Below are positions 44,965 to 54,900 of a stretch of DNA of 64,000 bases, one piece after another. Origin of the DNA: Mercenaria mercenaria. Lineage: Eukaryota > Mollusca > Bivalvia > Venerida > Veneridae. The translations under genes and the position numbers were made by a program. How positions within the stretch are numbered: position 1 is the first letter of the stretch; the number at the start of each line of letters is the position of its first letter. Below the pieces are notes generated by a model. It searched no databases and was not told where the DNA came from. It saw only the letters and a program-made list of their open reading frames with translations. The stretch is from contig NC_069375.1 in assembly GCF_021730395.1 (NCBI RefSeq), positions 62,771,501 through 62,835,500 on the forward strand, in the 5' to 3' direction.

Positions 44965-46926
44965 ATGGCGGCGCCCATAACCATCGGCGTAACATTCATC
45001 ATTGTGGCGAACTTCGTCTTATTCAGCGCACACAGTCAGCCAACAGACCAACATGACTATATAAATCAACTTCCGGATGAGAGTAACACACAGTTACAAC
45101 ACCCATACTCGTTAGGATTACTGAAAACATTGTATAATCTTAGAAAACATCTTATGTATTTTAAAAAGCATGGAAAGAACTCCAAGTCTGAAAAAATTTC
45201 TGTTAACATCTTGTACCTAACATTACTCCTGAGTGGAGACGTAGAAATAAACCCAGGCCCAAACAGTATATATCCTTGTGGCTTCTGTGAAATCCCAGTA
45301 ACCTGGGATCATAAACGTGCTGTTTGTTGTGATGACTGTAATATTTGGTATCACTCTACATGTTTAGAATACAGTGCAAACCGATTCGAACTTTTGCAAC
45401 ACAGTAATGTTTCCTGGATATGTTGTAAGTGTCAGAACCAGAATATTGATAGTTTTACATTTCATTCTTTTGAACTTGAATTATCGAACTCTTATAGTGT
45501 GTTATCAAACAGCTGTTTATCATCAATACCATCGATTGACTCATCCTTTAGTCCAACCACATTTAGTAGTCCAAAATTACATGTAGCTAGAACCAAATCG
45601 AGACTAAATACATTATCATCAACATCATCAATTCAAACCAACAACACAGAGACACATGGCTTGCAACAAAAAAGGAATAACATCCGAACTGTGGTAATGA
45701 ACTGTCAAAGCATAAAAAATAAACGCCATGAGTTACATGCAACTACTGAGTACATTAAACCTGACATCATCATAGGGAATGAATCCTGGCTAGCCCCGGA
45801 ACATACCAACAGTGAAATCTTTCCAGACGGTTTCAATAACATGGTTTATCGTAAGGACCGCAACAAAAACGGTGGAGGTGTATTTATTTCTGTTAAGGAT
45901 GGCTACACAACTAGTGAGATAAATAAAAACAACGCTAACTGTGAAATTGTTTGGACAGAAATACAATCTAAAAATGAAAAATCGATCATCATAGGATCCT
46001 TCTACCGTCCTCCCAACACAGGACTGGAAACATTAAAAGAACTTCGGCAATCTATAGAAAACCTACCCAAAAATTCAAGTGAGAAAACTAAAATACTTGC
46101 TGGTGACTTTAACCTACCACACATAAACTGGGAAAACAATACTATCAGACCAGGAGGAAATCAATTACAACTACACCAAGAACTTTTAGATATAGCAGAC
46201 GATTTCAGTCTACAACAAATGCAGATGAATCCAACCCGCCAAGATAATGTTCTGGACCTTTATCTTACAAACAATCCATCACTTATAAAATCGTGCAATT
46301 CAATACCCGGAATTTCCGATCATGACATGTTGGTTATTGATTCAGAACTAAAACCTGTGTACAACAAAACAAAACGTAGAAAAGTCTACATTTATAAGCG
46401 GGTGGACATGAATACCATCAAAGAGAAAATGACAAAATTAAGTGACAATATAATAAATACAGATATTACCACACCAGTTGAAGATGTCTGGAACAAACTA
46501 AAAAATGGTATATTTGATATCATGGAAAGTAACATACCTTCAAAGTTGACATCAGGTAAGCAAAATCTACCATGGATAAATAATAAACTGAAAAAAATGA
46601 TCAAAAAGAAACATAAACTGTATTATAAAGCCAGACAATCAAAGAAAAAAGAAGACTGGAACAAATATAGAACCCACAAAAGATTTACACAGAAATCCAT
46701 TAGACAAGCTCACTGGGAGCATGTAAACACCATCCTGGAAAACTCGCTAGACAATGGCAATCGCAAACCCTTCTGGAAATACATTAAGGCTAAAAAGAAG
46801 GATAACATTGGAGTGGCTCCAATCAAAGATAAAGGACAGTTATACTCAGATAGCCAGACCAAAGCTGAACTTTTGAATAAACAATTTAAATCTGTTTTCA
46901 AAGTGCAAACGAAGAACCCCCGATAA
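44965..46926 (+). CDS. CR1-like LINE: leader, 2A-like site, PHD finger and endonuclease
   Basis: I start at ATG 44965 (the frame is open from GTG at 44950). Residues 1-25, MAAPITIGVTFIIVANFVLF..., look like a signal peptide. GDVEINPGP at residues 91-99 fits the 2A consensus D-x-E-x-N-P-G-P, where ribosomes skip a peptide bond before the final proline. A C4HC3 PHD finger follows: C105, C108, C122, C125, H130, C133, C153, C156. Endonuclease motifs: VVMNCQSIKNK (about 243), ESW (273), GSFYRPPN (344), AGDFN (379-383) and SDHD (451-454). The tail after about 470 is the basic linker to the RT (HKLYYKARQSKKKEDW). It ends at a stop because of a one-base frame change near 46,900. Confidence 0.85.
   Translation: MAAPITIGVTFIIVANFVLFSAHSQPTDQHDYINQLPDESNTQLQHPYSLGLLKTLYNLRKHLMYFKKHGKNSKSEKISVNILYLTLLLSGDVEINPGPNSIYPCGFCEIPVTWDHKRAVCCDDCNIWYHSTCLEYSANRFELLQHSNVSWICCKCQNQNIDSFTFHSFELELSNSYSVLSNSCLSSIPSIDSSFSPTTFSSPKLHVARTKSRLNTLSSTSSIQTNNTETHGLQQKRNNIRTVVMNCQSIKNKRHELHATTEYIKPDIIIGNESWLAPEHTNSEIFPDGFNNMVYRKDRNKNGGGVFISVKDGYTTSEINKNNANCEIVWTEIQSKNEKSIIIGSFYRPPNTGLETLKELRQSIENLPKNSSEKTKILAGDFNLPHINWENNTIRPGGNQLQLHQELLDIADDFSLQQMQMNPTRQDNVLDLYLTNNPSLIKSCNSIPGISDHDMLVIDSELKPVYNKTKRRKVYIYKRVDMNTIKEKMTKLSDNIINTDITTPVEDVWNKLKNGIFDIMESNIPSKLTSGKQNLPWINNKLKKMIKKKHKLYYKARQSKKKEDWNKYRTHKRFTQKSIRQAHWEHVNTILENSLDNGNRKPFWKYIKAKKKDNIGVAPIKDKGQLYSDSQTKAELLNKQFKSVFKVQTKNPR
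45238..45261 (+). other. 2A-like ribosome-skipping motif
   Basis: Codes for DVEINPGP, preceded by the hydrophobic stretch ILYLTLLLSG as in active 2A sequences. 2A-like motifs are known near the N-terminus of some CR1-type and trypanosome L1Tc non-LTR elements. If active, the product would be a free ~98-residue leader and a PHD-EN-RT protein beginning with proline. Activity is inferred. Confidence 0.75.
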
Positions 46927-48482
46927 TACAAGGAAAGAAACACCCAAGAATTCCAAAGCTTGACATAACAACAAATGGAGTCGAAAAACTATTATTAGGG
47001 TTGAACACCAACAAAGCCAGTGGACCTGATGGACTTCCAAACAAGATATTGAAAACTTGTGCAAAAGAACTAGCACCAGCAATCACCAACATATTCGACC
47101 GTAGCCTAGAAAGTGGGACTCTACCCAACGACTGGCGAAACGCGAACGTTGCTCCAATATTTAAAAAAGGAAATAAACACGAACCAAGTAATTATAGACC
47201 AGTTTCGCTCACCAGTGTATGCTGTAAATTGTTAGAACACATAATATGTAAACATATTCTGAAACACCTAGAAAACAACAGAATACTCACACATCTACAA
47301 CATGGATTCAGATCTGGCCATTCGTGCGAAAGCCAGCTTATTATTACCATACATGACATCATGAAAAATTACGACTCCAAAGTTCAAACCGATTTACTCA
47401 TTTTAGACTTTAGTAAAGCTTTCGACACCGTACCTCACAGGAAACTATTACACAAACTAAACCATTATGGTATTGATGGTCCTTTACTCAAGTGGCTTTC
47501 ATCTTTTTTGATGGAGAGGAAACAGAGAGTAACAGTTGAAGGAGAATATTCTACATCCGTAACAGTCGATTCCGGAGTGCCCCAAGGGACTGTCCTTGGG
47601 CCTCTATTATTTCTCATCCACATAAATGACTTACCTGAAGCTGTCGCATCACAAGTCAGACTATTCGCTGACGACTGTCTTTTATATCGCAAAATACACT
47701 CTATACAAGACCAACTTCAACTCCAAAAAGATCTTATATCATTAGAAACTTGGGCCGCTAAATGGGGAATGAAATTTAATGCCAAAAAGTGCTACAAAAT
47801 GACGATTCATAGAGGTACAAACCCAAAATCTAATATATACTCATTGGACAACCACCTTCTAGAACAAGTTAGTGAAAATCCATATCTTGGACTGCTAATC
47901 AGTGAAAACCTTAAGTGGTCAGCACATATCAACAAAATCATAAACCGGGCTACTTCAACACTAGGATTTCTTCGTCGCAATCTCAAACACTGTTCTAAGA
48001 CTCTCAAAGAAACTGCCTACACTTCATTAATTCGCTCTGTTCTAGAATACAGCTGTACCGTTTTTGACCCTTACCACCAAAAAGACATTGATAGACTTGA
48101 ATCAGTACAGCGTAGAGCTGCTCGTTTTGTTTATAATAACTACAGCAGAACCTCAAGTGTTACTGATATGATCAAAAATCTAGACTGGAAACCTCTACAC
48201 GAACGCAGAAGAGAACAACGACTTATACTCATGTACAAGATTGTTAATGACCTGATAGCAATTCCTGCCGAAATACATATCACAAAGAATAAAGGCAAAA
48301 CTAGATCATCTACCTCAAACAAAATCATAGTATATAGCTGCAAATCTGACACGTTTAAATATTCATTTATACCACGGACTATCTTAGATTGGAATAATCT
48401 TAGTGAGAAGTGCACTACAGCAACATCCTTAGAGACATTTAAGGGAGAGCTCTTTGGGCAAAGAGGCTCCCAGTGCGAGTAG
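46899..48482 (+). CDS. CR1-like LINE: reverse transcriptase part
   Basis: Open in the second frame from before 46,911 (EEPPIIQGKKHPRIPKLD) to the stop at 48482. Counting from codon 47001: KASGPDGLPNKILK (5-18), NYRPVSLTSVCCKLLEHI (64-81), HGFRSGHSCESQL (101-113), LILDFSKAFDTVPH (133-146, first catalytic Asp D136), GVPQGTVLGPLLFLIHIND (192-210), FADD (222-225), then NPYLGLLISENLKWSAHI and the C-terminal RRAARFVYNNYS. All RT catalytic aspartates are present. There is no ATG at the frame start, so expression would depend on the upstream frame. Confidence 0.85.
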   Translation, partial: QSANEEPPIIQGKKHPRIPKLDITTNGVEKLLLGLNTNKASGPDGLPNKILKTCAKELAPAITNIFDRSLESGTLPNDWRNANVAPIFKKGNKHEPSNYRPVSLTSVCCKLLEHIICKHILKHLENNRILTHLQHGFRSGHSCESQLIITIHDIMKNYDSKVQTDLLILDFSKAFDTVPHRKLLHKLNHYGIDGPLLKWLSSFLMERKQRVTVEGEYSTSVTVDSGVPQGTVLGPLLFLIHINDLPEAVASQVRLFADDCLLYRKIHSIQDQLQLQKDLISLETWAAKWGMKFNAKKCYKMTIHRGTNPKSNIYSLDNHLLEQVSENPYLGLLISENLKWSAHINKIINRATSTLGFLRRNLKHCSKTLKETAYTSLIRSVLEYSCTVFDPYHQKDIDRLESVQRRAARFVYNNYSRTSSVTDMIKNLDWKPLHERRREQRLILMYKIVNDLIAIPAEIHITKNKGKTRSSTSNKIIVYSCKSDTFKYSFIPRTILDWNNLSEKCTTATSLETFKGELFGQRGSQCE

Positions 48483-48579
48483 GCGTAGTACCGTCCCCCC
48501 TGGGCAATATATTCATTTAGTGAAGTCTAGCCCAGTATTCTACAGATACAGATACAGATACCAGTAGAAGTAGAAGTAG

Positions 48580-48934
48580 AATGTGATTTGGTTCAAAATG
48601 GTGGGGAAAAAAGCCGGTCAGCCCCATGTTAATTGTGACTGTAATTTATTCTGTTGAATAGTTGTGTTGAGTGCAAGTATTTTAGGGAGTTTGGAAGGCA
48701 AGCAAAATTGCAATAGTGTTCTGTATCTATGAAGAACATACATGAAAAATATCGGTGGTCTTAGGCCGCCTTTAAAATTTGGCGGTGCGAGGCCGTTATT
48801 TAGTGGCAAACATCCAAGAACTTGTTACAATTTTCACAATACGAAATTATTCTAAGGCGCATGTAGTTGGGAGAAGATGGAAGTTGACAGCATTTTATGA
48901 AATAATTAGTTACTTTCTCATAAAATCAATTAAA
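48580..48934 (+). promoter_or_regulatory. Presumed promoter/5' UTR region of syntaxin-6
   Basis: About 355 bp between the LINE 3' end and the syntaxin-6 start. No TATA box or clear initiator stands out. AATTAAAATGG gives an acceptable start context. Since only this much unique DNA remains, the LINE either sits at the edge of the promoter or a 5' UTR intron places the promoter farther left. Confidence 0.3.
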
Positions 48935-48969
48935 ATGGCACTTGAGGATCCTTTCTTTGTTGTAAAAGA
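48935..48969 (+). CDS. STX6: STX6 exon 1
   Basis: Codes for [11 protein letters not shown] plus two bases (GA), then donor GTAAGAG. DPFFVVK is the highly conserved syntaxin-6/10 start. Phase 2 matches exon 2. Confidence 0.9.
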
Positions 48970-51900
48970 GTAAGAGCTTGTCATTAGTACATAATTATCG
49001 TCGGACGAATAGAATTTATTCGGAAATTACAAGTACAATATATATTCCGGGCTAACTTGATTGCCATTTCGGCTTTTGTCTTGAAAAATTTCAGTTTTAC
49101 TTTTGACAGTGGCTAGGGGTCCGATAACCAGACCTCTAGACCCGGAGCAAGAGGTCCGGTAACCGGAGACAAGCTGTCCCGTATAGGGCAATCTAGAGGT
49201 CCGTTAATCAGGTCCCAGAAAAGTCACAAATTAGCTATATAGCTAAATCTAGCTATATATATAGCTAGAAGTAGCTATAAAACCAATACCAATAATGCAA
49301 AATATGTCAAAATAAGATGCAAAATGGTCATATTCATGTCCAAAGGTTTATAAGATAAAAGACAGTAACACAAAACCAAGATCTTCGTAGTCACATTTTC
49401 AATTACTGCGGCAGTATTTTGCGATAAATCATCACTGAATTTTTCACTCGTGATAATCATCGTAGTATAAGACAAATTTATAAATGACTAATCGCAGAAA
49501 TTCGCAACATGTATTGAAACTGAAACTGCATAGATCTCCATTCTTTGTGTTTGTCTTTTGTCTCATAAACCACTTGAATGGGATAATAACTATTTTATAT
49601 TTGATATTATTTTGAACAATTGTTATTGGTTTTATAGCTATTTCTAGCTAGATTTAGCTATATAGCTAATTTGTGGCTTTTCTGGGACCTGTTAATCAAA
49701 ATGAATAATGAAAATTGTTTTTTGAAGAGCTAGGGGACTACATTTTATCTTTAAAAACACAGGGTTTCCACTGCAATTTGCCAAATACATCAATGGCAAA
49801 TAAAAAATAAGAAAAGTGGCGGAAAAATATTTTGCTGTAAATGTATTTTTTTAAATGTGTATTTCTTTGTCTAAAGTACTTGCTATCTAGTCTAAAAATC
49901 AATATTACCCATGGCCGTTTCCGTTCATAAAACACAATACAAAGCATGTCACCAACCAAGGGATTAGCGATTTGACATTCATTAAATAATGCTGTCACGT
50001 GCCTCTCAATCTTTTACTTTAATTTAAACATGCGATAAACCAATGAGTCAATGAATGACAGCTTTGGATGTAGAACGTGTGACGTATTTTATCGGCAAAA
50101 TTATTTAGCTCCGCCTTTACATGTCATCGTTGATTGAAGTAATTACTAATATCTTCAAAGAAATGAAAATCATGTTTCACGGACTGACGTAAAAGGCAAT
50201 GACAGGACTGGTGTTAAATGAAAAACGCACATCAGTTATAAATTTCACGGCAATGTTTTAACCAGTGGAATCACGAAAATAGTATCAAAGTAGCCATTTC
50301 AAAGTTAAATTTTGTAGTAAATCTTCGGAATGAACGACTGACGGGACATCCGTGATAATTTCCAATAATTTTTAAATCATGATCATAGATTGATTTTGGC
50401 AAATTTATTCCAGTGAAAAACTGCGATAGACAAGCAGAAATCAATGGTAAAAATTAACTCTTGTCATAGAAAATATGTTTTAAATTTTCATTTTATAAAT
50501 AATGCTAGTCTTGATTCATTGCCTTTTTTTTCGTTTGCCACACATTTTTGCGACCCCAATTTCCGATTAAATGTATTTTCAATTTTTGCTGGGAAGTACT
50601 CAACTATTTTGGCAAAAGAATATTAATAATATTTTCTCAAAATTAAGACCAAAAAACACACCAGAGACCACCTTTCCATACCTGTATTTTATAATTTTCC
50701 AGGGGGATAGCCTGACCCCCCCCCCCCCCCCCCCCACTTTGATAAAGAGAATACTAACCCTCCTTTACCTCAAAATTTTGGACTAAAAATGCACCAGGGG
50801 CCACCATTTCATGCCTGTATTTCAAAATTTTCCAAGGGGAGAGCCCCCCTAACCACCCCCCCTCCCCCAATCAAATAATGAAAAAAAAACTATAAAAATG
50901 ACAAATTGTTGCAACATGCACAGTGTGTTGGAGAATACACCCCCCTGGACGCCCCCTCCCCCTATGTATCGTTGACTTTGATATTTTATGGCGGAAGAAA
51001 ATAAGAGCCAGTGGAAACCCTGAAAACAGATTTGTTTTTCGTATTTTTCTCGTATGGAAACAGAAGTATTTAAAACTCTCTAATCTCAAATTTTTTAATT
51101 TTTTACTGGGGAAGGCGAACCCCCTCTCATATACCGTCACATAGCTGCATAATGTTTGTTCTCAATGTCAAAACAAATTGGAATACTTAATGAAAATTTA
51201 AAGTTTTAATATTATCATGTAGATGCTCAACATTTATATTTTCAGCTGTTTATTAGCAAAATATCTTTCAGTATTTTTCAAACATTTATTTATCTTTATT
51301 TTATTTATCATTGGCAATACAGGCGGAATCCCCAGCTTTTAGAAGGGGATGTTCCTCCTCAAAACTAAGGATCCTTGGGTCCCCGGAAGACTGTTCGTGT
51401 TGAACCCTGGTAGAAACAGACTCTGATTTGAATTTTGACAGAGTTATGCCCCTTTTTAACTTAGAATTTTTGGTTAAGTTTTATGAAGTTTTTGCTGGCA
51501 AAGCTCTAATTCAGAGCAAAGAGCTACAAAAATAAATAGATCGGCAACTTGAAAGGCATATAGAGCAAATCTCGCAAGAAAAACGTGACAGCTGAATAAG
51601 ATCTCGTTTACCGGAAGTGACGACCCTTACTGAAATATTATAGTTTGCCGCGAACACTTGCTGCGATCATGCCGCGAATATCCGGCGAACATGCCGTGAG
51701 CATTTTTGATACAGTTGGTATAATTGTTTGCGGGATGTTCGTTTGGTGTTCACTTTTCACATGCAAATTAATTTTGCCACAAACAAGTTGCCGCAAACTT
51801 CCCATGAACAAGTAGCTGTGAACTAAAAGTTCCAGCAAACAAGTTGCTGCGATCATCCCGCGAACTGGTCATGCTGGTTGCTGCGAACATGCTGTGAACT

Positions 51901-54900
51901 GGCTGAAAACCATCACTACAGAAATTGTGTACAAAAAAGCTTGTACAAAAAAGTGCAAAAACAAATAAATTAATAGGAATCAGGGATATAAATTTATTGA
52001 ATAAACTTGAACACTGAGGTTGTAACAAATTCAAATTGTTAATGTCTGAACTTTTTCATATCATATTTGGTGCATTTTGAGTTTTAATGATATAATATGT
52101 TTGAATTCTAACTGTTAATTGTCATTTCAATAACAGTGTCTGAGTGCATGTATTCATTTCATCCCAGTGTTTTTTCTTCACACTGCTTATAAGTATTATG
52201 TATCACTACAAATCTGTCATAGTTTTACATGTTAATTATCAGACTTATGAAGCTTAGAAATTGTCAGAATAAGCTAGTTTTATATTTCTTTTTAGATAAT
52301 CTGATAAAGCTCAGCAAAAGTTTAAGCATATCTATTTCATTTTCAGAATTCCTTATGTTTATTTAGATATATGAGTATAGATATTAAACATAAATTTTCT
52401 GACTTTAATACCACAAAAAAGAATATATTCCTATCAGCCTCTAAGAATCACTTATGAAAACTGTCTGTAATGCACACAGATTTCCTTCTAAACATGTCCA
52501 GAATATCTGGTTGTAATTAATTTATCAGACTAATACTGTGACTTTACAGATGTTACAAATTAATTGATCTACAATTACCTGATCCTATAAAAGCTCTTCA
52601 TTAACAGATTCCCAAAAGATTATAATCTTCTAAGTTCTTCTCGCGAACATGCCGCGATCATTGGTATTCCTGCGAATATCCTGCGAATTCATATCAGATC
52701 ATTGCAGCATGATCGTGGTAGCAGTGAATATCCCGCAAATAGTTCCTGCGAATAGGTATGTTCGTCGCATGTTTGCAGCTTTTTGACCATTTCGTAAGGG
52801 GAGTTCTCCATGCTCCATTTTGTATTCGAAAGCAATTATTCATCAGTAAATTAATTATCATGTATGACCACGCTTCTTTTGATGGTAAGAAACGTGTACA
52901 TTGTGTCTTAAGAGTATTTTACATTAAACTAATGTTGTTTTAGAAACTAACATGTAACTTAAATGTAGTTTTAAAGGTACAAATTGTAACTCCATACTCG
53001 CCGATGTTTGTTTTTACTAAGATAATGCCGATTCACGCTTTGACATGAGATCACGCGAAATTACAGCTAGTTGCCATTCTGTGTATTTTATACTTCTTTG
53101 TTCAGAGTCAAGCACTGACAAAAAATTTTGGACTTGGAAATTGGTTCAGTTTTTGTACATGTTTTGTCAAAACTGTTTGACATGTTAATTGAAACTTGGT
53201 ACACTTGCTTTTCCTCATGATTTCCATCTTTTGGCAAGAGTACATAACTCTGTCAACACTTACTTACCATCATGGTCACACATATCCCTATAGTGCAAGA
53301 CTTTCCAAATCCACAAATACAGACATACATGTACATTGTTTATTTTTCTTCTTTTGTCTGAAAATCTCTGGTAATATTTTGTAGTCAAGCATGCTGTCAG
53401 TAGACAGCTCTTGTTTTGAATTGTATGGTTTGTATCATAATATCAAAGTTGTTTATCCTGTACCCACATAGACTCTTCCATCCTGATCAGGCTTGACCTG
53501 TATTTTGGAAAGCACTAACTGTCTTGCCGTTAGGTCAATTTCAATAATAATTTTACTTGCCTGACCAAGTTCTGATTATCCAGACTTTAATGTCTACAGT
53601 GATGTATGCATTTTAACTTTGTTGTGCAATTCCAGATAATAAACATTATTACAAAGCCAAGCTTGCCAATTCTAGACAAATAACAATTATTTTGAAATTG
53701 TTTGCATGTTATCAAGCATCTGCGATGCTAATGATAAGGATGACAATGTTATTTGGATGACTGAAATGATCCTCATAAAGTGACAATGAAAATATCATAA
53801 TTATTGGAAACTTAGGTGGGTCATATTACACACAAATACATGACCAAATTAAGTTGCAAAAATGCTTGTCATTGAAATTTGAATTAGTCACAAAAAATGA
53901 GATTACAAAAAAAAAATGCTTATTATAACCTTACTCTATTTTAATGATTCTTTCAAAAATTACCAGAATATGTTATTCATAAGACACTGGTGTAGTATTA
54001 CCGTGTTTAAATAATTATTTTAATTTGAAATTTTCCATACAATTTCTAGTTTATATATTTTACCCTTTGGCAAATTTATTTAAAACTTTTTAAAAATTGT
54101 TCGCAATCATTCTAATGATGAAAGTCAGTTTCTGATTAAATTCCTTTATATGATTTGTTTCACTTCCAAACAAATGCTTCAGAATAAAACATTTTTCGCA
54201 TTTTCAAACTTTATGAGTGGCAGATAATATAGAATTAAAGATCATTAAATCAATGATTAAACTTAATGTGTATTTCAGGGAGGTACAGAAGGCCTTGCAG
54301 ACTTCAAAAAATCTCTACACACGATGGTGTGAGCTCGCCGATGCCCCAAATCTTGTGTCTGTAGAAGAGTACAATTGGACAACAAATGAACTTAGAAATA
54401 GTTTACGCAGTATAGAATGGGATCTGGAAGATTTAGAAGAAACTATTGATATCCTTTATTGCAATATTTATTGCTTTAAGGGTCTTTTTTTCATGAATGG
54501 GTTTTAAAATTTGTCAAGGGCAAAATGTGGTTCTGAGTGTATGAAACCTCCTTAAAATATTCTATCAACTTTTGAAAGTAGTTTAACATTTTTTTACCAC
54601 TGTTGGAGGTTATCTAGAAAATCTCAGTTTTGATGACAGTTTTGATTCCCATGATCAAATAAAACTGTAGGTCCACATTCTTAATTTAATAACATACTAT
54701 GATAGATGGTGTAATTTTGGTTTAGGTTTAATCTAGCATTTCTAGGGTTGCTTAATGGATCCATTGTCATGATGGATCATCAAACATAATCAGGCAGGGA
54801 ATCCAATCTGAATTTTTTATTATTGATCAATTTTTAGCTCACCTTGTCACATAGTGACAAGGTGAGCTTTTATGATCACCCTTCGTCCGTCGTGTGTCCG

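Larger units (their letters stand above)
44900..48575 (+). mobile_element. Nearly intact CR1-like LINE (PHD finger, 2A-like motif, EN, RT)
   Basis: A single protein order runs through two frames: N-terminal leader, 2A-like site, PHD finger, AP-endonuclease, RT. One frame change near 46,900 separates endonuclease from RT; no other break was found. The 3' end carries short ACAGAT and AGTAGA repeats (48540-48580). The 5' end is estimated. It inserted about 360 bp upstream of the syntaxin-6 start codon. Confidence 0.85.
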
